A stretch of DNA of 64,000 bases, from positions 3,107,501 to 3,171,500 of the forward strand of contig NZ_CP136187.1 of the NCBI RefSeq assembly GCF_033193315.1, written 5' to 3'. The notes under the pieces are model-generated. The model did no database searches, was not told the DNA's origin, and saw only the letters and a list, made by a program, of their open reading frames with translations. Position numbers and translations under genes: made by a program. Numbering within the stretch: position 1 is the stretch's first letter; the number at the start of each line of letters is the position of its first letter. Shown piece after piece: positions 53,314 through 60,313 of this stretch. This stretch comes from Agathobaculum sp. NTUH-O15-33. Its GTDB lineage: Bacteria; Bacillota; Clostridia; Oscillospirales; Butyricicoccaceae.

Positions 53314-53694
53314 CTAATCCCCCCTTCGCTCTTTCGCCCACTGTAACAATTCGTCGATATCCCGGTCCGACAGCGCTTCATCGTCGTACAAGGTATTGAT
53401 CAAATTGAAAAGCGAGCTGTCGTGATACTGCTTCATAAAGTTCCCGGTTTCAAATTTTAGGTATTCCTCCTTGCTCACCAACGGGTAGTAGGAGCGTTCC
53501 TTTCCGTGTTTTTCGGAACGCAGAAAACCGCGCTCGACAAGCCGCAGCATTAAGGAAACGACCGTTTGTATTTTCCACTCTTTTTCTTTCCCTAATTGCT
53601 CCATGATGATCGACGTGGTCAAAGGCGGTTCATTTGCCCATACCACTTTCATGATGTCAAATTCCGCGTCCGGCAGCTTTTTTATCCGTTCCAT
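53314..53694 (-). CDS. BlaI/MecI/CopY-family repressor
   Basis: 126 residues. Winged helix: LPDAEFDIMKVVWANEPPLTTSIIMEQLGKEKEWKIQTVVSLMLRLVERGFLRSEKHGKERSYYPLVSKEEYL. Expected to be cleaved by the co-encoded BlaR1-like peptidase. The operator dyad overlaps its own promoter, so the pair is autoregulated. No beta-lactamase gene is nearby. Confidence 0.92.
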   Translation of the reverse strand: MERIKKLPDAEFDIMKVVWANEPPLTTSIIMEQLGKEKEWKIQTVVSLMLRLVERGFLRSEKHGKERSYYPLVSKEEYLKFETGNFMKQYHDSSLFNLINTLYDDEALSDRDIDELLQWAKERRGD

Positions 53695-53706
53695 TCTATC
53701 ACCTCA

Positions 53707-53759
53707 ATTTAAGACATCCGCCTTATTTATATAATACATCTGTCTTAAATGAATGTCAA
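53707..53759 (-). promoter_or_regulatory. BlaI/BlaR1 operon promoter with operator dyad
   Basis: Minus strand: TTGACA (53759-53754), 17 bp, TATTAT (53736-53731). A perfect 10-bp dyad ATTTAAGACA (53707-53716) / TGTCTTAAAT (53741-53750) brackets the -10 box. Confidence 0.75.
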
Positions 53760-53818
53760 GCAGTAAAATCAGTTGGGCGGCAGCTTTCTGTTTGCACCAT
53801 ATTGCAAACTCGTTCCCC

Positions 53819-53831
53819 CCATCTGCATGGG
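53819..53831. other. attR, right attachment site
   Basis: CCATCTGCATGGG, matching attL at 27357-27369 in 12 of 13 bases. FeoB coding sequence resumes at once (FGCNACGVVGC). Confidence 0.8.
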
Positions 53832-54654
53832 CTTCGGCTGCAACGCTTGCGGCGTGGTGGGTTGCAGAATCATCGATTCTCCGCGCGAACGCATGATCGC
53901 CATGCTGACCAACGCCTTCGCGCCGTGCAACGGACGCTTTCCTTTGCTGATTTTCCTGTGTTCCGTTTTCTTTGCGGGCAACGCGCTCACCGGCTCGCTG
54001 CTGCTTACCGGGGTTTTGGTGTTCAGCGTGGTGCTGACGCTCGCCGCGTCCCGCCTGCTCTCCGCCACGGTTTTAAAGGGCCTTCCCTCTTCCTTCGCGC
54101 TTGAGCTGCCGCCCTACCGCGCGCCGCAGCTCGGCAAGGTGATCGTCCGCTCTATTTTCGACCGCACGCTGTTCGTGCTTGCGCGCGCCGTCGCGGTCGC
54201 CGCGCCGGCCGGCCTCATCATCTTTCTGCTAGCAAATATCACCGTGGGCGATACCTCGATCCTAAACCATATCGCCGCGGCGCTCGACCCCTTTGGGCAG
54301 CTGCTCGGCATGGACGGTGTGATCCTGCTTGCTTTTATCCTCGGCTTTCCCGCAAACGAGCTGGTCATGCCGCTGATCGTGATGGGCTACCTTGCCACCG
54401 GCACGATAGCCGACGTGGCCGATCTGGGCGCGTTTCGCGATCTGCTGCTCGCCAACGGCTGGACGATCACGACCGCGCTGTGCACGCTCGTTTTCGCCGT
54501 CGCGCACTGGCCGTGTTCCACCACCTGCCTTACCATTTACCGAGAAAGCCGCAGCGTCAAATGGACGCTTGCCTCTATCGCGCTGCCCACCCTGTTCGGT
54601 TTTGTGCTATGCTTCGCCATCAACCTTGCCTGTCACGCCCTCGGCGTCGGGTAA
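53832..54654 (+). pseudogene. feoB: FeoB ferrous iron transporter, 3' part
   Basis: About 274 codons of the FeoB membrane core: FGCNACGVVGCRIIDSPRERMIAMLTNAFAPCNGRFPLL, later GFPANELVMPLIVMGYL and HWPCSTTCLTIYRES. These continue exactly where the 5' part stops at 27369. The frame is open back to a TTG at 53773 but there is no ribosome site, so the fragment is probably not translated while the element is in place. A terminator follows. Confidence 0.92.
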
Positions 54655-54659
54655 GGAAA

Positions 54660-54945
54660 AAGGCCGGTTTCCGTTTGGAAACCGGCCTTCCAGACTGTAG
54701 CCAAAGGTCTCTCGCCGCAGCGCGCAAAGAAAGGAAAATGGAGCGAAGCGACGTAAAATCCGTTTTTTCGGGGGCGTGTACCTCGAAAAAACACCTCGAC
54801 CCGCGCCACCGGGCGCGTAACCCGGGGTATCGAGACCGGTTTCTCCGGAACCGGTCGAGTATCTAGGGGGCACGGGGTGCCCCCTAGACAGCGTGTCGAC
54901 TTTGTCGACACGCTGAAGGCCGGTTTCCGTTTGGAAACCGGCCTT
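54660..54945. repeat. Hairpin repeat, copy 3, with duplicated terminator at both ends
   Basis: The 30-bp hairpin AAGGCCGGTTTCCGT/TTGGAAACCGGCCTT appears at 54660-54689 (feoB terminator) and again at 54916-54945. Between lie further stems: CGGTTTCTCCGGAACCG, CTAGGGGGCAC-G-GGGTGCCCCCTAG, and CAGCGTGTCGAC/GTCGACACGCTG. TCTCGCCGCAGCGCGC resembles the end of the copies at 13374 and 47671. No gene in 54655-54986. Confidence 0.75.
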
Positions 54946-54986
54946 CAGGCTATCAAAATAGCCGCTGCGCGGCAACGCCATATCAC

Positions 54987-55433
54987 CTATGAAGCGCCGT
55001 TTTGTTCCGCGGCGCCTCGGGTAAAGCCTAAGTACCGCGTACCCTGAAACTTCAGCATGCCCTCATCCTGTTCAACCAACATGCCGTATTCCCGCCCGCT
55101 GACGCTAAACTCCATCCGGTCCCCGCTTGTGACCTCGAAGGTGACGTAATAATCGGTCGAGCTGGTCGTGTGATCCATCCCCATATTGTCCGCGTCGTGA
55201 TGGTGGCGAATGTTCACATCCGTCCGCCGGGAAACCACCTTTGCTCGTACCTCTAAGATGGGCGATTGGTTGTTCTCATGCCATTGCTTGGCCCCGCGCA
55301 CCGCCGCGACCACGAAAATGCCAATCACCACGACGAATGTCAGGATCACTATGGTCGGCACAATCGAAAACATGCCCCGTTCCATCGAGCTCATGCCGAA
55401 GCCGTTTAAGTCAAAATCATTCCCTACATACAT
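54987..55433 (-). CDS. DUF2500 membrane protein, last gene of the retron-like operon
   Basis: 148 residues. One N-terminal membrane helix (MFSIVPTIVILTFVVVIGIFVVAAV) and a DUF2500 beta domain (VRAKVVSRRTDVN ... YYVTFEVTSGDRMEFSVSGREYGMLVEQDEGMLKFQGTRYLGF). DUF2500 proteins are common and uncharacterised. ATG 55433 is 4 bp after the reverse transcriptase stop, with AAAAGGGGGG overlapping that stop, so they are co-translated. Membrane proteins serve as effectors in some retrons; that role here is inference. Confidence 0.87.
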   Translation of the reverse strand: MYVGNDFDLNGFGMSSMERGMFSIVPTIVILTFVVVIGIFVVAAVRGAKQWHENNQSPILEVRAKVVSRRTDVNIRHHHDADNMGMDHTTSSTDYYVTFEVTSGDRMEFSVSGREYGMLVEQDEGMLKFQGTRYLGFTRGAAEQNGAS

Positions 55434-55437
55434 TGCT

Positions 55438-56364
55438 TTACCCCCCTTTTGTCTGCTGACTAATCCATTCTTTGCAGTCTATCGCGTCCCGATTAGCAGG
55501 ATCGGCCAGAAGGATAAAATTCGCCTTGCCCGCAAGGCTTCGCAAATACGCTTCCACGGAAAGCGCGCTTTCCGTGCGCCTCAAATGCTCCTCCACGCCA
55601 AACCGGCGGCAGTAATACAGCTCTTGCCGCAGTGCGCGGCGATATGCGGCGGGCGTGCGCATTTTCTCATTCACGGTAAGGCCGGTCACGGCCTGCCGCT
55701 GCCCCGCGTTCATGCGTTTGGTTTTGGCTTCATTTAATAAAAAGCCGCGTTTCCGCAGCGCGGCGGCGGCAAATTCCCGCACCCCCTCAAGCGATCCATC
55801 GCCGGAAAAGGTCATGTCATCGCAGTAGCGCGTATAACGGATCGCCCGCTTTGCGCAGTACGCGCCCATTTCCTCGTCAAACTCGCGCAGGATCAGATTT
55901 GCGATCCATGGCGAAGTCGGCGCCCCCTGCGGCAGCGCGTCCCGGTAGTAGCAAAGCATGGCAAGCAGCACGCGCAGCGGTTCGGCATAGGTATCCGCCG
56001 GAAAGGCCGCGTCCTTCACCTGCCGGTACAGCACACTGTCGAAAAATCGACAAATATCGAGCTTTAGCACCGTCCGCCTGCCCACATGCGGGCGGGCGTT
56101 TTTGATGATACCGCCGCCAAACCGGTACGCCGTCGCATAGGGCGATATCGGCATGCGGCACAGCAGCGTCCCCGCGATACGGCGCTGCACGCATTTCAGC
56201 GTTTCATCCGGCAGGGCCAGCAGCCGTACGCCGCCATCCCGTTTGGGTATTTGTGCCATGCGGTAGTGCGCGTCCAATCGGTTGCTCACCGCGTACAGCG
56301 TTTGCAGCCGCAGCCCTAAATCACGCGAAAGGGTGGAAGCCTCACAGTAAATGATCCGATCCAA
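55438..56364 (-). CDS. Retron-type reverse transcriptase
   Basis: 308 residues from TTG 56364, preceded by AAAGGGGGG; this length suits retron enzymes. RT motifs in order: AQIPKRDGGVRLLALPDETLKCVQRRI, SPYATAYRFGGGI, LKLDICRFFDSV, LPQGAPTSPWIANLILREFD, and the catalytic RYCDDMTFSG. Near the C-terminus ...QAVTGLTVNEKM matches the VTG region that marks retron RTs. It would copy part of the upstream RNA into multicopy single-stranded DNA joined to RNA. The open frame extends further upstream through the RNA gene but with no support. Confidence 0.88.
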   Translation of the reverse strand: MDRIIYCEASTLSRDLGLRLQTLYAVSNRLDAHYRMAQIPKRDGGVRLLALPDETLKCVQRRIAGTLLCRMPISPYATAYRFGGGIIKNARPHVGRRTVLKLDICRFFDSVLYRQVKDAAFPADTYAEPLRVLLAMLCYYRDALPQGAPTSPWIANLILREFDEEMGAYCAKRAIRYTRYCDDMTFSGDGSLEGVREFAAAALRKRGFLLNEAKTKRMNAGQRQAVTGLTVNEKMRTPAAYRRALRQELYYCRRFGVEEHLRRTESALSVEAYLRSLAGKANFILLADPANRDAIDCKEWISQQTKGG

Positions 56365-56392
56365 AGCAAGGCCCCCCTTTCCCTTTCCCGGC

Positions 56393-56561
56393 GGAACAAA
56401 ACAAAGTGCATGGCGAAACGCGGCGCGGTATGGGATTGCACACAGCGTGTGCCGATATACCGTGGCGCGGCTTCGGCTGAGCGAAGCGAATACGGTTGTA
56501 TTTGCGAACCGGCGGCGACTCGCCGCCGGCGCCGGTAAAGCCGGACGATCGCTTTTGTTCC
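56393..56561 (-). ncRNA. Candidate retron msr-msd RNA
   Basis: On the minus strand GGAACAAAA (56561-56553) and TTTTGTTCC (56401-56393) are perfect 9-nt inverted repeats, the arrangement of retron a1 and a2. Right after a1 comes AGCGA, where branching guanosines usually lie. Inside are the GC-rich dyad CCGGCGGCGA/TCGCCGCCGG and, nearer a2, CGGTAT-atcg-GCACAC-gct-GTGTGC-aatccc-ATACCG (56462-56426), a plausible msd stem. RT starts about 29 nt downstream. Confidence 0.6.
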
Positions 56562-56603
56562 TCAAAGCCATTGTAACCGATGGCGCGCCGTCCTGCAACT
56601 CTT

Positions 56604-56831
56604 TTAGTCACGAAATTCCAGCAGCTTGTATGCCGGTATGTCGAGCGCTTCCGCGATATCGAAAAGCATGTCCATGGAAATACCGACAGAGGCCGTTTCG
56701 ATCTTGCCGATACTGTTTCGCGAAACGTTGATCTTCTCCGCTAAATTGTCCTGTGTAAAGCCGTTGTCCTTCCGATAATATGCAATATTTAAGCCCAGTT
56801 TCCGATATTTGTCTGAATGACGAAAATCCAT
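56604..56831 (-). CDS. Small XRE-family HTH protein upstream of the retron RNA
   Basis: 75 residues: LGLNIAYYRKDNGFTQDNLAEKINVSRNSIGKIETASVGISMDMLFDIAEALDIPAYKLLEF, a Cro/C1-type fold and little else. ATG 56831 after TTGAGGTGGT. It lies on the same strand and just ahead of the candidate msr-msd. HTH proteins are among reported retron partners; it may be a regulator or the effector. An AT-rich divergent promoter region follows. Confidence 0.85.
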   Translation of the reverse strand: MDFRHSDKYRKLGLNIAYYRKDNGFTQDNLAEKINVSRNSIGKIETASVGISMDMLFDIAEALDIPAYKLLEFRD

Positions 56832-56902
56832 TATACCACCTCAAGAATATTTTATCTTTGAAGCAATCATTTAAAAATTTCTTCAAAGGGATTATTTACT
56901 CC

Positions 56903-56931
56903 TTGTCAATGTGCAAATTAACATTTATAAT
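56903..56931 (+). promoter_or_regulatory. Plus-strand promoter divergent from the retron locus
   Basis: TTGTCA (56903-56908), 17 bp, TATAAT (56926-56931), about 63 bp before the ATG at 56994. Confidence 0.6.
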
Positions 56932-56993
56932 CATTATATGCAGTTTTGCAATAAACAAATCAAAAATATCAAATCGCAAATGAGGTGTAAAAA

Positions 56994-57266
56994 ATGTATC
57001 TGCCCCATTACAACGGCTTCTATCATTTCTGGAACGCCAACAAACCGCGCCGACTTCGCCAGTCCTACTTTCAGCTGCTCCAACTGGAAGATGCGGTATG
57101 CGCCGATATGCCGGAGGATAAAATGGATGCTTTCATTGTTTACGCCCTTGCGGCGGAGCGTTTATCCAATGAAAGCGCGCACCATTTTTACCGCTGTGGC
57201 AGGCAGCGCGGCCGCAGGCGCGCCCGCGTACGTACCCGATTTGCCGCTCGCTCCAAGCGTGGTTAA
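56994..57266 (+). CDS. Small hypothetical protein
   Basis: 90 residues. The first 65 look like a real helical protein (MYLPHYNGFYHFWNANKPRRLRQSYFQLLQLEDAVCADMPEDKMDAFIVYALAAERL); the last 25 are Arg/Gly-rich and may be read-through noise. ATG follows ATGAGGTG and a good promoter. No family recognised. Confidence 0.45.
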   Translation: MYLPHYNGFYHFWNANKPRRLRQSYFQLLQLEDAVCADMPEDKMDAFIVYALAAERLSNESAHHFYRCGRQRGRRRARVRTRFAARSKRG

Positions 57267-57360
57267 CGCCGCGGCGGTCCGCCCTTGCGCCGCCCGCTCT
57301 CCGGTGCTATACTGAGGGAAACCGCCGGAAATGATTTCCGCGCCGCAAGGAGGGCCCGCC

Positions 57361-58236
57361 ATGAAAAAGCACCGCCTGTTTGCCTTTTTGTCAATCGTCT
57401 GTTTGCTGTTGGCCGCGCTGCCGGTCTTCGCGCGGGCCGATATGGGCCCCAAGCCGCAGATCACCGTTCGCGTGGTCAATCCGCCGTCGGAGCCCTATTA
57501 TCTTGACCTGCTCATCCCTGTGGAGGAAGCGGGTGATTGTGATAACCTTACATGGAATGGTTTGAATGAACTTGACGGATCGCTTGTTGACGCGCTGCAC
57601 TCGCTTGAAAAAGGCACGTTTTCCCTCGCATTGCTCAGTGGCACCGTTGGTCCGCTAACCGGTTCTCTCATTCCAGAGAACAATATCAGTATATTCGGCT
57701 ATCACAGCGTACCCAAGTCTTTTTCAATCGCCGTAGCGTGTGCGGACGGTACAATTAAGCAAACACCGCTGGTTAAACGCACTGCTTTTCAGCAGGTATT
57801 TACATATGACTACTCAGCGAACACCGTGACAGCCCAAAGCGCTGTACGGGCCTACGTTCGGCAATTCGCCTATACCTGTAGTATGACGCTCTTTTTTGAG
57901 GGGGGCGTGTTGCTACTGTTCTTCGGTCTTTCAGCGGGCAGGCGCACATGGCTTATCTTTCTGCTAACCAATGTAGGCACACAAATTTTTCTTACCCTTA
58001 CATGGGGTCCAATGGTCATTTCCGGTGATTTCTCTCAGGTGGATGCCTTTCTGGCGCCTTGGCCGCTTCTTTTGCTTGAAGCGGCGATTTGGATTTTTGA
58101 AGCGCTTATCTACAAAAAATTCTTCCGTGTCGGCTCGGTACGGAGACGCGTCACCTACGCCATTATGGCCAACGCGGTCAGCCTTTTTGTCACAATCTTC
58201 AGCGTGTCTGATCTGATGCGTTTTGCGAATCGCTAG
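57361..58236 (+). CDS. Membrane protein of unknown function with signal peptide
   Basis: 291 residues. N-terminal signal (MKKHRLFAFLSIVCLLLAALPVFARA), an outside beta-type domain starting MGPKPQITVRVVNPPSEPYYLDLLIP, then four C-terminal membrane helices (TLFFEGGVLLLFFGLS, WLIFLLTNVGTQIFLTL, PLLLLEAAIWIFEALIY, VTYAIMANAVSLFVTIFSV). ATG 57361 after AAGGAGGGCC. It is co-directional with the next gene. Not a recognised family. Confidence 0.8.
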   Translation: MKKHRLFAFLSIVCLLLAALPVFARADMGPKPQITVRVVNPPSEPYYLDLLIPVEEAGDCDNLTWNGLNELDGSLVDALHSLEKGTFSLALLSGTVGPLTGSLIPENNISIFGYHSVPKSFSIAVACADGTIKQTPLVKRTAFQQVFTYDYSANTVTAQSAVRAYVRQFAYTCSMTLFFEGGVLLLFFGLSAGRRTWLIFLLTNVGTQIFLTLTWGPMVISGDFSQVDAFLAPWPLLLLEAAIWIFEALIYKKFFRVGSVRRRVTYAIMANAVSLFVTIFSVSDLMRFANR

Positions 58237-58252
58237 ATGTGAGGGAGCCCAA

Positions 58253-58714
58253 ATGAAACACTTAAAGCGCGTTCTTCTTCTTTTCGCCGTTCTGGTCATT
58301 GCAGTGCTGGCCGTTATCATCTGGCACACCGTCGGGGTCTATCGGGCCGTGCACGCCGAGATCCGCACCGTCCATATGGATCAGCTTGAACAGCAGCTTG
58401 GCGGTGAAAAATTGACGCGGCAAGAACTACGCAATGGCAAAGTAGTGGTGGACGGCGTTACCCTGCACCGCGCCGTCTATTACCCGCAGGCGGAAACGCT
58501 GGTCTGCTTTCTCGAAAACGAAGATCCCCACCGGGATATCTACCTTGAGGGCTTGCCGGATAAAAATGGCGGCGCCTTTCCCGAACGGCACGGCATCTCC
58601 TTTGTATATTTTGAAGCGGTCTCTCCCGCAGACCTCGACCGCGCCCTCATCGTCGACATGACCAACTGGGACTTTGATACATCGAACCCGGTTTCCCTCC
58701 CGCTTTTCGGCTGA
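58253..58714 (+). CDS. Membrane-anchored hypothetical protein
   Basis: 153 residues. One N-terminal membrane helix (KRVLLLFAVLVIAVLAVIIWHTVGVY), then an extracellular domain (LEQQLGGEKLTRQELRNGKVVVDGVTLHRAVYYPQAETLVCFL...). ATG 58253 after GAGGGAGCC. It starts 16 bp after the previous gene, so the two likely form an operon. Confidence 0.75.
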   Translation: MKHLKRVLLLFAVLVIAVLAVIIWHTVGVYRAVHAEIRTVHMDQLEQQLGGEKLTRQELRNGKVVVDGVTLHRAVYYPQAETLVCFLENEDPHRDIYLEGLPDKNGGAFPERHGISFVYFEAVSPADLDRALIVDMTNWDFDTSNPVSLPLFG

Positions 58715-58740
58715 CGGGCGGAAATTTTGTATTTTCCCCC

Positions 58741-58769
58741 TTGCAAAGCGCCGTAAAGTGTGCTTTAAT
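58741..58769 (+). promoter_or_regulatory. Promoter of the pheS T-box transcript
   Basis: TTGCAA (58741-58746), 17 bp, TTTAAT (58764-58769), about 25 bp before the T-box leader. Confidence 0.55.
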
Positions 58770-58792
58770 AGAAATGTTATATAGGAAAACTG

Positions 58793-59056
58793 CGATGAAC
58801 AGGGAAAGTAGCGTCTTTCCCCTCTTTTCAGAGAAGGCGGCCTTTGGCTGTGAACCGCCGAAAGAGATTTGACGCGAAGTTCCCCTGCGAGCACCGGCGC
58901 TGAACCATTTTCAGTAGGCGCAGGCGATTTGACGCCCCGTTATCGGCGTTCAATGAGGGCCCGGCCATGCCGGGAATCAGGGTGGTACCACGGAATGCGT
59001 ATGCTGCGCCTTTCGTCCCTATTTTTACGGGACGAAAGGCGTTTTTTTCATCCCGG
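58793..59056 (+). ncRNA. T-box riboswitch, probably tRNA-Phe
   Basis: The leader has GATGAACAGGGAAAGTAG (stem I base), a specifier region with GAAGTTCCCC (TTC, Phe), and the T-box AGGGTGGTACCACGG (58978-58992). A terminator stem CGCCTTTCGTCCC / GGGACGAAAGGCG with a seven-T tail ends it (59027-59054). Uncharged tRNA-Phe should favour read-through into pheS. Confidence 0.95.
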
Positions 59057-59084
59057 AACAAACTTTCACGAAGGAGAAATCACC

Positions 59085-60104
59085 ATGAAGGAAAAGCTGC
59101 AAGGTATTTTGCAGAGCGCCAAGGACGAGCTTGCAAAGGCGGCAGATCCCCGCGCGCTGGACGCCGCCCGCGTTAAGTTTCTGGGCAAAAAAGGCGAACT
59201 AACCGCCCTGCTCAAGGGCATGAAGGACGTTGCCGCGGAGGAGCGCCCGGTCGTCGGCCAGCTCATCAACGACGTGCGCGCCGAGATCGAGACCATCATC
59301 GAAAAGCAGAAGGACATGATTGAACAGGCCGCGCTGTCCCACAAGCTAAAAAACGAAACGATCGACGTGACCCTGCCCGGCGAGCCGGTCATCATCGGTA
59401 AAAAGCACCCGCTGAACATCGTGCTGGATGAATTTAAGGAGATCTTCCTCGGTCTTGGCTTCTCGATCGCAGAAGGGCCGGAGGTCGAGCTGGATCATTA
59501 TAACTTTGAAGCGCTCAACATCCCGAAGGACCACCCCGCGCGCGACACGCAGGATACCTTCTACATTTCGGACAACGTCGTGCTGCGCACGCAGACCTCG
59601 CCCATGCAGGTGCGCACCATGGAAAAGAAAAAGCCGCCGATCCGCATCATCGCGCCCGGCCGCGTTTACCGCTCGGACGCGGTGGACGCCACCCATTCCC
59701 CCCTGTTCCACCAGATCGAGGGCCTTGTGGTCGATAAGGGCATCCGCATGTCCGACCTCAAGGGCATTTTAGAGCTGTTCGCCAAAAAGCTTTACGGCGA
59801 CGATACCGTCGTCCGTTTCCGCCCGCACCACTTCCCCTTCACCGAGCCTTCCGCAGAGATGGATATCCAGTGCTACCGCTGCCACGGCGAGGGCTGCCCC
59901 CTCTGCAAGGGCGAGGGCTGGATCGAGATCCTCGGCTGCGGCATGGTGCACCCCAAGGTGCTGGAAATGAGCGGCATCGATCCCGAGGAATACTCCGGCT
60001 ACGCCTTCGGCATCGGTTTAGAGCGCATGGTCATGGGCCGCTTCAAGATCGACGATATCCGTCTGTTCTATGAGAACGACGTACGGTTCCTGCACCAGTT
60101 CTGA
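59085..60104 (+). CDS. pheS: Phenylalanine-tRNA ligase alpha subunit
   Basis: 339 residues, normal length. Class II synthetase motifs: [68 protein letters not shown], and [24 protein letters not shown]. With PheT it charges tRNA-Phe. ATG 59085 ([10 protein letters not shown]) follows CGAAGGAGAAATC. A T-box controls it, and an inserted hairpin repeat separates it from pheT. Confidence 0.97.
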   Translation: MKEKLQGILQSAKDELAKAADPRALDAARVKFLGKKGELTALLKGMKDVAAEERPVVGQLINDVRAEIETIIEKQKDMIEQAALSHKLKNETIDVTLPGEPVIIGKKHPLNIVLDEFKEIFLGLGFSIAEGPEVELDHYNFEALNIPKDHPARDTQDTFYISDNVVLRTQTSPMQVRTMEKKKPPIRIIAPGRVYRSDAVDATHSPLFHQIEGLVVDKGIRMSDLKGILELFAKKLYGDDTVVRFRPHHFPFTEPSAEMDIQCYRCHGEGCPLCKGEGWIEILGCGMVHPKVLEMSGIDPEEYSGYAFGIGLERMVMGRFKIDDIRLFYENDVRFLHQF

Positions 60105-60141
60105 GCCGAACGGCTGCCCGGTAGTGCAGCCCTGCAACGAA

Positions 60142-60298
60142 TGAGTAATTAGTAATGAGTAGTTAGTAATTGTGGACACCGCCAAAGGCGGTCATAAGAT
60201 GACGCGCTCCGTGCGGTGCCGCTACTAACTGTTCTGAAATCATCGCGCTGCGCGCGATTCCTTCCATTACTAATTCCTAATTCCTAATTACAAATTAA
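60142..60298. repeat. TAATTAG-type hairpin repeat, copy 4, between pheS and pheT
   Basis: GAGTAATTAGTAATGAGTAGTTAGTAATT and TTACTAATTCCTAATTCCTAATTAC form the arms; inner dyads are ACCGCCAAAGGCGGT and GCGCTGCGCGC. It lies inside an operon, which implies recent insertion that does not block transcription. Confidence 0.75.
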
Positions 60299-60313
60299 AA
60301 AGGGGTTCTTCAA

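Larger units (their letters stand above)
27362..53831. mobile_element. Podovirus-like prophage or phage-derived element integrated in feoB
   Basis: The two halves of one feoB gene flank 26.5 kb that carries a large serine recombinase, a full-looking packaging, head, tail and lysis set, a repressor/ImmA pair, small regulators and cargo genes. A short direct repeat marks both ends. Removal restores feoB exactly in frame. No integrated replication module (primase, helicase, polymerase, recombinase of the replication type) is recognisable, so it is either a defective prophage or relies on host or helper replication. Structural genes lie on the minus strand from about 46.6 kb down to 29.7 kb. Confidence 0.9.

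Noticed and set aside
53773..54654. Independent gene for the feoB 3' half from TTG 53773
   Set aside because: No ribosome site or promoter; the reading upstream of attR is element sequence.
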